From Fibrobacter sp. UWB4 (GTDB lineage Bacteria; Fibrobacterota; Fibrobacteria; Fibrobacterales; Fibrobacteraceae), in NCBI RefSeq assembly GCF_002210345.1, contig NZ_MWQI01000003.1, positions 124,001 to 188,000 on the forward strand: a stretch of 64,000 nucleotides of DNA, written 5' to 3'. The position numbers and the translations under genes are program-made. Each line of letters opens with the position of its first letter. The first letter of the stretch is position 1. Below, in pieces: positions 33,917 to 42,160 of this stretch. The notes beneath the pieces were generated by a model. That model was not told where the DNA came from. It did not search any database and worked only from the letters and a program-made list of their open reading frames with translations.

Positions 33917-34045
33917 AATGATCCTGATATTTTAATTGTCAGCTGGAAATATACTAAAAGTAAAGGTAAAAAGAAAATTATTGTAAGCTTTATTGGGATT
34001 GTTTTACTATTTTAAGTAACGTCTATTTTTTCATAGAGGATAAAA

Positions 34046-34858
34046 ATGAAGACTAAATTGATTGTTGCAGCTGGCGCTCTTGCCATGCTTATGACGGGTT
34101 GCGAACCTTGCAAATCCGCATCTACCGAAAAAACATCGCTTGTGACTGAAAAGGACAAGTACAGCTACGCTCTTGGTGCCCATTTTGGTAACCAGGCTCG
34201 TTTCCAGCTTGTTACTCGTGATTCCATTGATCTCGACTTGGATCTCTTTGTTCAGGCTTTCAAGGAACGCTACAATAGCGATTCTGCTAAGTTCTTGATG
34301 AACGATTCCGTCATCATGGAAACGCTCAACAAGCTTTCTCAGGACCGTCAGGCTGAAAAGATGAGAAAGGATAGCCTCGCTGCTGAAAAGAGCAAGGCCG
34401 AAGGTGAAGCATTCCTTGCCCAGAACAAGACTGCCGAAGGTGTCGTGACCACGCAGAGCGGTCTTCAGTACAAGGTCATTACCGAAGGTCAGGGCGCAAC
34501 CCCGACGGATGACGACAAGGTGAAGGTGCACTACACGGGTACGCTTCTCGATGGCACTAAGTTCGATAGCTCTATCGATCGTGGTCAGCCGCTCGAATTC
34601 CCGGTGACAGCCGTTATCCCTGGTTGGACCGAAATGCTCAAGCTCATGAAGGTTGGCGGAAAGGTTATCGCATGGATCCCGAGTGATCTCGCTTACGGTC
34701 CGCGTGGCAACCGCGCTATCCCGGGTAACTCCGTTCTCAAGTTCGAAATGGAACTTCTCGACGTGATCGCTCCGGAAAAGCCGGTCGAAGAAGCTAAGCC
34801 TGCTGCAAAGCCGGCTAAGCCTGCTAAGGCTGCCAAGAAGGCTGCTGCTCAGCAGTAA
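34046..34858 (+). CDS. FKBP-type peptidyl-prolyl isomerase lipoprotein (FkpA/Mip-like)
   Basis: A 270-residue envelope prolyl isomerase and chaperone. The signal peptide ends in LMTGC (Cys 19). Residues about 33-125 are the helical dimerisation domain (YSYALGAHFGNQ, DLDLDLFVQAFKERYN), and about 130-245 the FKBP domain: GLQYKVITEGQG, DKVKVHYTGTLLDGTKFDSS, FPVTAVIPGWTEMLKLMKVGGK, IPSDLAYGPRG and LKFEMELLDV. A basic Ala/Lys/Pro tail (KPAAKPAKPAKAAKKAA, last ~25 residues) is not part of the usual fold and may bind an acidic partner or the cell wall. Start ATG follows GAGGA. It has its own terminator at 34886. Confidence 0.92.
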   Translation: MKTKLIVAAGALAMLMTGCEPCKSASTEKTSLVTEKDKYSYALGAHFGNQARFQLVTRDSIDLDLDLFVQAFKERYNSDSAKFLMNDSVIMETLNKLSQDRQAEKMRKDSLAAEKSKAEGEAFLAQNKTAEGVVTTQSGLQYKVITEGQGATPTDDDKVKVHYTGTLLDGTKFDSSIDRGQPLEFPVTAVIPGWTEMLKLMKVGGKVIAWIPSDLAYGPRGNRAIPGNSVLKFEMELLDVIAPEKPVEEAKPAAKPAKPAKAAKKAAAQQ

Positions 34859-34885
34859 TCCATAGCTTTTCGCTAGAATTTGAAT

Positions 34886-34919
34886 GCCTCGCGCCCACCC
34901 GCGCGGGGTATTTTTTTCG
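34886..34919 (+). terminator. Rho-independent terminator after FKBP gene
   Basis: CCTCGCGC (34887-34894) pairs with GCGCGGGG (34901-34908, one G-U pair) and is followed by TATTTTTTT. Confidence 0.9.
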
Positions 34920-34955
34920 CCGTCATCCTGGAGCCGAAGGCGATAGGATCCATGA
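34920..34955. repeat. Intergenic repeat, CATCCTG...AGGATC type
   Basis: CGTCATCCTGGAGCCGAAGG followed by CGATAGGATCCATGA. The same end motifs (GTCATCCT and GGATC) frame the element at 60317-60359 and occur in the tolC coding tail at 20139-20222. Confidence 0.55.
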
Positions 34956-35035
34956 TACGTTTGGTGCGGGATCACCATCTCGTTGGTGGTGTAAAAATTT
35001 TATCTTTGCTTTTGAAATTTTAAGAGCGGGTGTTT

Positions 35036-36346
35036 ATGTCCAGAATTTTCTTTTTACTGTGCGCTGTTGCTATAGCACTTACCGGATGTAACGAACAGAA
35101 AAAAATTGATGCGCTGATGCAAGAAAATGCGAAGCTTGAAGCTTCGGCCGATTCTTTAAAGGCTTTGATTGCCAAAGCGCAGGGTGCAACTTCTAAGTGG
35201 CTTGTGAAGAACGATACCGTTCGCGCCGGCGATGGACTTTTCCAGGTGCTTTACCGCATGAACATCAACGAAAAGGAACGCGGCAAGATTGTGATTGCCT
35301 TGCAAGACTCTGTTGAATTGTCGGCTCTTCGCGTAGGGCAGGTCTTTTATGCGGCTCTTGATTCCGCAGGCGATGTCCAGCGCTTCCGCTTTGCACCGAA
35401 CCCGGCGACGGTCCACATGTTGAGCAAGGTTGAATCTGGATTTGCCTATAGCCGTATAGACAAGCCTGTGTCGGTTCGTAAGTCTGTTTTTGAAGGTGCC
35501 CTTGAAGCGGGGAGTACATTGAACGGGATTCTCTATAAGGTGGGAATTCCGGGTCGCATGGTAGGTGTCGTGAGTGGCATTTTGCAGTGCAAGGTATCCT
35601 TCCAGCTTGCCCGTCCGGGAGACAAGTTCCGCATCTTGCTCGAAGAAAAGTTCTATCAGGATTCCATCTGGATTAGCGGCAAGGTCCTCTATGCCGAATT
35701 TGACGGCCATACGGTTGGCCATCATGAAGCGTTCCGCTACGAAGACCCGGATCCGAAGAGTACGTTTAACGCCCACTACACTGAAAAGGGCGAAGCTCTC
35801 GTTTTCGAAGGTCTCCGTTACCCGCTCGACCGTTTGCACATCACAAGTCCCTACGGTGCCCGCATCCACCCGATTACGGGCCGTCGCACGGTGCATCACG
35901 GAATCGACTACGGTAGCCCCAAGGGTTCGCCGGTTTACGCTGTTGCAGCCGGTGTTGTGACTGTTTCAGGTTATGACGATTTGAGCGGTAACAAGATTGC
36001 CATCCGCCATAGGGATAATTCCGAAAGCTGGTATATGCACCTTTCTGTGCGAGGCGTCAATGTTGGTGCTAAGGTCGCGCCGCGTCAGGTGATCGGTAAG
36101 GTTGGTTCAACTGGCCGCAGCACAGGGCCGCATTTGCACTTGGGCTTTAAGGACAATCGTGGCAACTGGATGAATCCCGCAAAGAAGACCATGATTGCGA
36201 CTCCGAAGCTTGAAGGTGCGCGCCTCGCTCGCCTCAAAAAGCAAGTGGCTGATATCCGCAAGGAAATCGAGCTTACGCTTGCGTCTCCTGCGGTCAAGGC
36301 GAACGATTCTACCGATGTTCTCGTTCGCATGCGTGTATTGAAATAA
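35036..36346 (+). CDS. M23 family (LytM-type) murein endopeptidase, lipoprotein
   Basis: A 436-residue envelope peptidase expected to cut peptidoglycan cross-links. The signal peptide ends in IALTGC (Cys near 17), followed by a short coiled coil (about 20-45). An OapA/LysM-like middle region (about 60-230) resembles that of MepM. The catalytic LytM domain (about 255-375) shows SPYGARIHPITGRRTVHHGIDYG (zinc His and Asp of HxxxD) and the closing STGPHLHLGF (HxH), so all ligands are present. I prefer ATG 35036 over the GTG at 35030; AGCGGG lies just upstream. It converges with the S41 protease gene, five bases apart. Confidence 0.9.
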   Translation: MSRIFFLLCAVAIALTGCNEQKKIDALMQENAKLEASADSLKALIAKAQGATSKWLVKNDTVRAGDGLFQVLYRMNINEKERGKIVIALQDSVELSALRVGQVFYAALDSAGDVQRFRFAPNPATVHMLSKVESGFAYSRIDKPVSVRKSVFEGALEAGSTLNGILYKVGIPGRMVGVVSGILQCKVSFQLARPGDKFRILLEEKFYQDSIWISGKVLYAEFDGHTVGHHEAFRYEDPDPKSTFNAHYTEKGEALVFEGLRYPLDRLHITSPYGARIHPITGRRTVHHGIDYGSPKGSPVYAVAAGVVTVSGYDDLSGNKIAIRHRDNSESWYMHLSVRGVNVGAKVAPRQVIGKVGSTGRSTGPHLHLGFKDNRGNWMNPAKKTMIATPKLEGARLARLKKQVADIRKEIELTLASPAVKANDSTDVLVRMRVLK

Positions 36347-36351
36347 TTTAC

Positions 36352-37743
36352 CTATTCAAACTTCTTTCTGTACTCTTCCGGTAAGAGGTAGAATCCAGGC
36401 ATTGTATCCTGCGCGACCGCTTGCTTTGCGAAGTGGCCCGTATTGGTCTTGCCATAGCCGGCAATTCGCTTGAATTTCATTTCTTTGGCAAGCTCTGCGG
36501 CTGTTGCGAGTATTAAGTCATTGTCCTGGATGGAAAAGTCTGGCTCGATTCCGTACTTGTGGTAGCTATTACGGTCTTTGTCAATGACCTTCATGCTGGT
36601 AATCGATGCTATAGAGAACGATGGTGTAATCCAGCGTGTTTGTCCAATGCCTTTTCCGTATGAGACTGAACCGACAATGGGATACTTTTTGTTCGATACG
36701 ACTCCTGCAATCATGAGTTCCGAGCAGCTGGCCGTATTGTTGTTGGACAGGAATACGAAATAACGGTCTTTGGCGATTCCGTCGGCGGTGTTGATTTCGA
36801 ATGTCGTGTCGAAAGCTTGCCTTTTGCGGATTGTATCTGCTTTTGTCTCGATGATTCCAATAGCGGTGTCGCCTTTCGAAAGGAGCGCTCTGGTCATCGC
36901 TTTGCACTGGTCGCCATCTCCTCCGCCGTTGTCCCGCAAGTCTATAATTGTAGCTTTGTATTTCTCTGTTTCGCGGAGGTACTGGACAAATTCTCCGTAT
37001 GTGCCGGAATCATTAGATGTATTGGCTACAAATTCGGATATTTTAATGACCGGTATCGAGTCGTAGAATGAAAGTTCAACGGTCGGAGAAAGGTAAGAAT
37101 CGATGACGACAGGTATTGTAATCCGAGTAGAATCGCGCTTGATGGTGTAGGTGATTGTCTCGCCCTTAGAGGCAACGGCGAGCCTTCTGAAGACGGTCTC
37201 GTTTGTTGGGGCGACACCTTCGATTTCGACAATCTCGTCGCCTGCTTTTAAGCCGGCTCTATCGGCTGGAGAATTCTTGGTAACCTTCTGAATAATAAAC
37301 TTGTCTGGAAATGCTAGAGAGTCAAGCCTAAATCCTGCGCCTGTGAGTTCGTCGGATTGCCTTAAACTGTTTAACAAGCTGTATGCTCGTGATGCGTCTA
37401 CATAGTATGTGAAATTGTCGTTCATCATGGCATACATGTAGTAAAGATCGTAATAGTCCCAGGGAATTTCTTTTTCGTACATTTTTTGCATGTCGACTTT
37501 ATCGACATAGTCCTGCGGTTCCCCTAGATATTTATCTTGGTCTACATAGTAATAATAGAGAAGCCTGTAGTTGTACTGAAATTCTCTAGATGTGTTTTGA
37601 AGAGTCTTTTTATCCGACGATGAAACTCCGTTGTCGGACACACATGCTGTAAAAAACAAGCAAAAAACAGAAAGCGAAACTATCGCGTAATTTAAAAAAG
37701 CGAATTTTTGAATGCCTTTAGATAAGTGCTTTCGTTGTTCCAT
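36352..37743 (-). CDS. S41 family C-terminal processing protease (second of pair), lipoprotein
   Basis: A 463-residue periplasmic serine protease. The signal peptide ends in LFFTAC (Cys near 34). A PDZ domain lies at about 140-225 (GAGFRLDS, SPADRAGLKAGDEIVEIEG). The catalytic part shows IDLRDNGGGDGDQ, the likely nucleophile serine in NNTASCSELMIAG (about 335-347) and the lysine in VSYGKGIGQT, matching the Ser/Lys dyad of tail-specific proteases. Its start overlaps the end of the upstream paralogue by 52 bases, so the two are cotranscribed and probably coupled. The pair may work on lipoproteins or cell-wall enzymes. Confidence 0.9.
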   Translation of the reverse strand: MEQRKHLSKGIQKFAFLNYAIVSLSVFCLFFTACVSDNGVSSSDKKTLQNTSREFQYNYRLLYYYYVDQDKYLGEPQDYVDKVDMQKMYEKEIPWDYYDLYYMYAMMNDNFTYYVDASRAYSLLNSLRQSDELTGAGFRLDSLAFPDKFIIQKVTKNSPADRAGLKAGDEIVEIEGVAPTNETVFRRLAVASKGETITYTIKRDSTRITIPVVIDSYLSPTVELSFYDSIPVIKISEFVANTSNDSGTYGEFVQYLRETEKYKATIIDLRDNGGGDGDQCKAMTRALLSKGDTAIGIIETKADTIRKRQAFDTTFEINTADGIAKDRYFVFLSNNNTASCSELMIAGVVSNKKYPIVGSVSYGKGIGQTRWITPSFSIASITSMKVIDKDRNSYHKYGIEPDFSIQDNDLILATAAELAKEMKFKRIAGYGKTNTGHFAKQAVAQDTMPGFYLLPEEYRKKFE

Positions 37744-39020
37744 TCTATAGCTCCTCCCTCTAAATTCGGGCTGGTGTTATAATATACAAAATGGTTAGCT
37801 TGTTTAGCAAGAACTTTGTTGAGGTTGGGAATCTTGACTCCGTAGAGCTTGTTTGCAACTTGTGCGGCGCAATTTTCGCTCGGGCTTCCTTCGCAATCGT
37901 ATTTTGGCTTGATCCCAATGCCGTGATAGGAATTGCCTTTGGGGGTTAGAAATTCAAGGTCGGTGATTGTCGCAAGCCCGCCTGCAAATGTGCTGTAGTT
38001 GGTTTGCCCGATGCCTTTCCCATAGGTCTTCTCTCCGACAAGCGGAATGTCGGTCGTTTCTGTGACGGCGGCAATGAATATTTCGGCGCAGCTTGCAGAG
38101 CCTCGGTTCGCAAGAATTAGGTATTTCCCGGTTTCTCCCGGATCGCCGGCTTTTGCCTTTGCTGTAGATGAATAGTATTGGGATTCGCCGTCGGCTGTTA
38201 ATGCTCGCCAGTTCCTTGATGAAAGCGTTCCCTCTTTTACAAAAAGGTCTGCCATCGCAATGCACTGGTTGACGTGCCCGCCAGGGTTGTTGCGCAAGTC
38301 GAGAACGCGTACGCGTTTGTCCGATGCTGTTGAATCCAGATATGCCTTAAGTTCTCCGTAAGATCCATTTTTCTGGTCGGCTGTCGTGGGCTTAAAACCT
38401 TCGATCGTGATAAACACGATGCCCGGGTTGCCGTTTGCGGAATCGACGAACAACGTATCGACGAAGACCGTTGGCGCGTAGAGGGTTTCTTTTGTGAGAT
38501 TGTATAAGGTGCTTGTGTCGTCATGTTCTACAAGCAAGTCAATCGTTTTACTGTAGCTTAGAATGGAGTCGTAGGTGGCCTTTGCCTTTTCCCCGGTAAG
38601 TTCAATGTCGTTTGCGCTGATGATTTTCCCAAATCTTGGAACTCCGGCCCTTGCTGCCGGACTGTTGGGGTATACCCGAGTGATGATGATGGGGTGTTCT
38701 AAGTTCTTGTTGCTGTAGTAGCGCATCCCGATATCGCCACCGACAATCTTGCTCGTGTTGATGGCAGTAATCGCATCATCGCTTTTGGATGGCGGTGTAT
38801 ATCGCGTGTAGGGGTCTACTAGCGTCCTGTAAAGGACCTGGACTGAATCCCCGTCTTCGGGCAGGTTTGCAAGTTCATCTTCGTACAGATATACTTTTTG
38901 AAGGAGCCAGTAGTTAAATGAGTATTCCGTCGGTTTGGGAGTACTCTCGACCGGATGGATAAAGTCCGAACATCCGAGCAAGCCCAAAAGCGTAGCAGCT
39001 AGAATTATTCGGAGAAACAT
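37692..39020 (-). CDS. S41 family C-terminal processing protease (first of pair), lipoprotein
   Basis: A 442-residue paralogue of the next gene. The signal peptide ends in LLGLLGC (Cys 17). The PDZ region is at about 90-175 (GGDIGMRYYSN, SPAARAGVPRFGKIIS). Catalytic motifs are VLDLRNNPGGHVNQC, NRGSASCAEIFIAAV (serine) and EKTYGKGIGQT (lysine). Both proteins share a tail stating the same substrate-loop pattern (NSYHGIGIKPKYD here, NSYHKYGIEPDFS in the other). ATG 39020 begins a clear lipoprotein leader. It leads a two-gene operon transcribed leftward, 120 bases downstream of the LRR gene and separated from it by palindromic repeats. Confidence 0.9.
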   Translation of the reverse strand: MFLRIILAATLLGLLGCSDFIHPVESTPKPTEYSFNYWLLQKVYLYEDELANLPEDGDSVQVLYRTLVDPYTRYTPPSKSDDAITAINTSKIVGGDIGMRYYSNKNLEHPIIITRVYPNSPAARAGVPRFGKIISANDIELTGEKAKATYDSILSYSKTIDLLVEHDDTSTLYNLTKETLYAPTVFVDTLFVDSANGNPGIVFITIEGFKPTTADQKNGSYGELKAYLDSTASDKRVRVLDLRNNPGGHVNQCIAMADLFVKEGTLSSRNWRALTADGESQYYSSTAKAKAGDPGETGKYLILANRGSASCAEIFIAAVTETTDIPLVGEKTYGKGIGQTNYSTFAGGLATITDLEFLTPKGNSYHGIGIKPKYDCEGSPSENCAAQVANKLYGVKIPNLNKVLAKQANHFVYYNTSPNLEGGAIEWNNESTYLKAFKNSLF

Positions 39021-39062
39021 GGCTTTATCCTTTGAACATTTGGTTTGTGGGATCTCCTAAAA

Positions 39063-39140
39063 AGGAGATTCCCGGTCTATGCCGGGAATGACAATTCTCT
39101 AGTAACTAAGGACTAGTGACTAGTTACTGCGGCGAAGCCG
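39063..39140. repeat. Palindromic repeats between LRR and S41 genes
   Basis: GGAGATTCCCGG and CCGGGAATGAC form an inverted repeat at 39063-39092. It is followed by TAACTA/CTAGTGACTAGTTACT words and GCGGCGAAGCCG, which end directly at the LRR stop codon. The CTAGTTACTG plus GCGGCG(A/T)AGCCG combination recurs at 62253-62284, again touching a stop codon. Confidence 0.65.
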
Positions 39141-39893
39141 TTACTGGTCGATGCTCAGTCCCTTCTTGTCGAGGAGCACACGCGGAATGCCGCCTTCGAG
39201 CGGGTTTTCGATGACGGAGATGGTCTGGAGACTTTCGCATTCGGCAAGGCTTTCCGGGAGGGTGGCAAGCTGGTTTGCATCGAGCACGAGTTCGCGGAGG
39301 CTCTTCAGGTTGCTGAATTCCGACGGAATGGCGCCCAAGCGGTTACCGGAAATCATGAAGATTTCGAGGTTCTCGAGGTGCGAGAGCGTTGCCGGGATGG
39401 TTGTCAGTTCGTTATTGTCGAGGTAGAGCTTCACGAGGCTCTTCATCTTGCCGATGGTCGGCGGGATTTCGGAGAGCATGTTGTCGTGGAGCGAGAGCTT
39501 GACCACTTTCTGCCAGTTGCCGACTTCAAGCGGCAGGTCCAGGAGCTGGTTTTTCGCGATGTTTACCGTCTGGAGGTTTACAAGCTTGCCTACAGATTCT
39601 GGAAGGTCCGACAGGCTGTTGTAGCCGAGGTAGAGGTTTTCAAGTTTTGTAAGTTCTCCGATGGATTCCGGCAGTTCCATGAGGTCATTTTCACTCACGG
39701 AGAGGCTCTTCAGGTTTTTCAAGAGACCGATGTCATCGGGAATCTCGACAAGCAGGTTGCGGTCGAGGTTGAGTTCCTCGAGGGATTCAATTTCAAACAG
39801 TTCTGGGGGCAACAGGCGCAGACCCTTCTGGGAGAGGTCGAGCGTCTTTGCTTTTTCAGCTTTAGCTTTGGCAATAACATCTAGTAAATTCAT
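39141..39893 (-). CDS. Cytoplasmic leucine-rich repeat protein
   Basis: A 250-residue protein made of about nine 23-residue leucine-rich repeats of the pattern LxxLxxLxLxxNxLxxIPxxIGxL (about residues 18-235). A short N-terminal helix (MNLLDVIAKAKAEKAK) caps the solenoid. There is no signal peptide, linker or enzymatic domain, so it is probably a cytoplasmic protein-interaction module. ATG 39893 is preceded on the minus strand by AGGAGC. Its partner is unknown; the nearest genes (S41 proteases, AIPR-like protein) give no firm hint. Confidence 0.88.
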   Translation of the reverse strand: MNLLDVIAKAKAEKAKTLDLSQKGLRLLPPELFEIESLEELNLDRNLLVEIPDDIGLLKNLKSLSVSENDLMELPESIGELTKLENLYLGYNSLSDLPESVGKLVNLQTVNIAKNQLLDLPLEVGNWQKVVKLSLHDNMLSEIPPTIGKMKSLVKLYLDNNELTTIPATLSHLENLEIFMISGNRLGAIPSEFSNLKSLRELVLDANQLATLPESLAECESLQTISVIENPLEGGIPRVLLDKKGLSIDQ

Positions 39894-40093
39894 AAAAAGC
39901 TCCTAATGTTTAAATCATAGCTTTTTTGTCCGAAAAAACGTAAAGTTGGCAAAAAAAAATGTAAAAAATGAGAATTTTGCACATCTGAGCACCTAAAATT
40001 TGCTAGATTAGAAAAAAAAATTAAATGTTTTATCTTTTTTGCACGCAAATATTATGATTTGAAACTATTTTTAAGGAGCAAATTACGAATATT

Positions 40094-40120
40094 CCAATAT
40101 ATAATAATATTGTATATTGG
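40094..40120. promoter_or_regulatory. Inverted repeat (candidate operator) upstream of the AIPR-like gene
   Basis: CCAATATA (40094-40101) and TATATTGG (40113-40120) are a perfect 8-base inverted repeat with an 11-base AT-only spacer that includes a TATAAT (40100-40105). It lies 27 bases before the start codon, so a bound repressor could block the promoter. A transcript hairpin is the alternative. Confidence 0.45.
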
Positions 40121-40146
40121 TTTTCAGTGTAATTATTGAGGAAAAA

Positions 40147-42039
40147 ATGGAACTAACAAAATCGCAGGAACGCCGCTTAGCATTTGTCGCTAGCCTCTTG
40201 AGCTTGAACCCTAACGACCCAAACGATAGAATCAAGGCACTCCGGCATCTGAACCTAGATGAAAATGGATGCTTCCACGGCTTCCAGTATTCACAGGGCT
40301 TCATGGAATTTTTCATCTTCCTGGACGAAGATACTCCGCTCGAAAAGGTCGTTGCTCACCTGAATGCCGACCTGAAACAGCTCCAGATTGCGGTGTTCCG
40401 CACAAGCGATCCTACAAATCCGTTCTTCCTCTCGCTTCGCGAAGAGGCTGACCCGTGGGCCGTCAACAAGATTTCTGACGAAGAAGCTGAAGAAGATGTT
40501 GATGCTCCGGCAAGCCGTCCGTACATGGAAACGCTCGAAATCACCGTGCTCCGCACCCGCGCAAGCCGCGACATCACGGACTCCGAACTCGAACGTACCC
40601 TCAAGGACATGCGCAGAAAGCTCACGCTCTGGAAGGCCGATGTCAAGGCAAAGCTCGAAATCATTGCCGAACACGATGACCTTACCCGCGACTTCCGCAG
40701 CGCAGACGACAAGCTTGAAATCGAGATGGATTCCGAACCGCTCCACCTCACATCGGATCATGGCGAGCTTTTCCTCGGCTTCTGCCCGATCCGCACGATT
40801 TTTGACTACCACGTTGCCCTTGGTAAGCGCCTCAAGACCAAGCACAACATGGCTATTGTAAGTTCTAACATCCGTACTTACCTCGGTAACCTCACTCATA
40901 CGAACGCCGCTCTTATCGATGCCTTCCAGACCATGGAAAGGAATGACGACAAGAACGTGAACGTCGATGACTTCCCGTTCCTCCACAACGGTATGACCCT
41001 TACGGGTGATGACCTGCGCCTCAAGGAACGCGATGGCAAGAAGGTCCTCTTCATTGAACGCCCGAAGATCATCAACGGTGCTCAGTCCCTCTTCACGTAC
41101 GAACAGTATGCCAAGAAGAGCAAGCACCCGGTGAACCCGCAGGTGCTCGTGAAGGTCGTTGTACCGTACCAGGGCGCCGACAACTTCTTGAACCAGGTGA
41201 CCATGGCTAACAACCGCCAGAACCCGGTGTTCAGCTACCATCTGCGTGCCGCTGACGACTTGCAGTTCTTCATTTGGCAGCGTTACCAGGAAGAAGGCTT
41301 TACCTACGTCTATAAGGACGGTGTCCGCCTCAAGGCCCGTACCCGTAAGCTCGAAGTCCGCATGCGTCCGGAACTTGCAAAGACCCTCTTCATGATGGAT
41401 GGCAAGCTCAGCGAATGCCGCTCCAGCGACTGCATCTTCGACAAGGAAACGCTCTACCAGCGCTGCTTCGGTGCGTTTGTGCGCGTTGCCCCTGAAAAGG
41501 AAAAGGATTTTGTCCGTAAGACCATCGCCTTCACGAAGGCATGGCAGCTCCTTAGCCGTCTCCCGATCAAGATCCGCAAGGTTACTCCGGGTAAGGGCGT
41601 GTCTATCGAAGCTAACGACGATAACCCGCTGACCCGCATCACGTGGAATGGCCGCCTCGAAGACAAGTTCATCTTCCGCAGCGCCGTGAAGGACCTCGTG
41701 GTCGCTCTCGCTCTCCGTCACTGGCTCATCTACGGCAATCCGATCCAGGATTTCGAATGGCTCGTCGAAAACGAACTCAACTTCAACGATTCCATCCTCA
41801 AGTACGCATCCCGCATCTACACGGATGACTTGAAGAACATCTTGATTTCTGAATTCAAGGACAACACGGCCTATTACGATACCATCACGACAATCGACAA
41901 GGATTCTGGTGAATCTGTGGAACGTCGCCTGTGGAAGGGCTTCTCCAATACGGCTACTTACGACAAGATGATCGATCTCTTGTGCAAAAAGAACCCGGCT
42001 TGGGAAAAGTGCCGCGGTGGCATTGAAGTATTCCTCTAG
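40147..42039 (+). CDS. AIPR-like protein (abortive phage infection family)
   Basis: A 630-residue soluble protein resembling the AIPR family (PF10592), linked to abortive phage resistance. The signature is split over NIRTYLGN (from residue 241), FPFLHNGMTLTGDDL (about 281-295) and PKIINGAQS (306-314), matching the family pattern N-x-R-x-Y-L-G, NNGITI and P-x-I-(I/V)-NG-x-Q. The remaining sequence is helical with no second domain I recognise. ATG 40147 follows TGAGGA; an in-frame upstream ATG/GTG at 40117 lies within the promoter palindrome. Codon use is like housekeeping genes of the window, not AT-rich, so it seems long resident. It is a single gene with its own operator-like repeat and strong terminator. 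Confidence 0.72.
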   Translation: MELTKSQERRLAFVASLLSLNPNDPNDRIKALRHLNLDENGCFHGFQYSQGFMEFFIFLDEDTPLEKVVAHLNADLKQLQIAVFRTSDPTNPFFLSLREEADPWAVNKISDEEAEEDVDAPASRPYMETLEITVLRTRASRDITDSELERTLKDMRRKLTLWKADVKAKLEIIAEHDDLTRDFRSADDKLEIEMDSEPLHLTSDHGELFLGFCPIRTIFDYHVALGKRLKTKHNMAIVSSNIRTYLGNLTHTNAALIDAFQTMERNDDKNVNVDDFPFLHNGMTLTGDDLRLKERDGKKVLFIERPKIINGAQSLFTYEQYAKKSKHPVNPQVLVKVVVPYQGADNFLNQVTMANNRQNPVFSYHLRAADDLQFFIWQRYQEEGFTYVYKDGVRLKARTRKLEVRMRPELAKTLFMMDGKLSECRSSDCIFDKETLYQRCFGAFVRVAPEKEKDFVRKTIAFTKAWQLLSRLPIKIRKVTPGKGVSIEANDDNPLTRITWNGRLEDKFIFRSAVKDLVVALALRHWLIYGNPIQDFEWLVENELNFNDSILKYASRIYTDDLKNILISEFKDNTAYYDTITTIDKDSGESVERRLWKGFSNTATYDKMIDLLCKKNPAWEKCRGGIEVFL

Positions 42040-42073
42040 TTTATCCTTTAAATAGGGGCTAGAAGCCGATTTT

Positions 42074-42110
42074 GAAGCGCTCACGTTAAATGTGGGCGCT
42101 TCTTTTTTTC
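42074..42110 (+). terminator. Strong terminator after AIPR-like gene
   Basis: An 11-bp stem GAAGCGCTCAC (42074-42084)/GTGGGCGCTTC (42092-42102, one G-U pair) with a GTTAAAT loop is followed by seven T. Confidence 0.95.
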
Positions 42111-42160
42111 TATGTTATCGGTGTTAATTTTTAGTGTTCCGTTTTTGTATTTTGTGACCG

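Noticed and set aside
33917-34045. Possible glmS ribozyme upstream of glmS
   Set aside because: The divergent gap is only about 130 bases, shared with the FKBP promoter, and shows no nested pseudoknot pattern.
40071-40093. AAGGAG upstream of the AIPR-like gene suggesting a leader peptide
   Set aside because: No ATG, GTG or TTG follows at a usable distance.
40291-42084. 597-codon antisense frame over the AIPR-like gene
   Set aside because: Explained by codon bias of the plus-strand gene; it also runs through the strong terminator at 42074.
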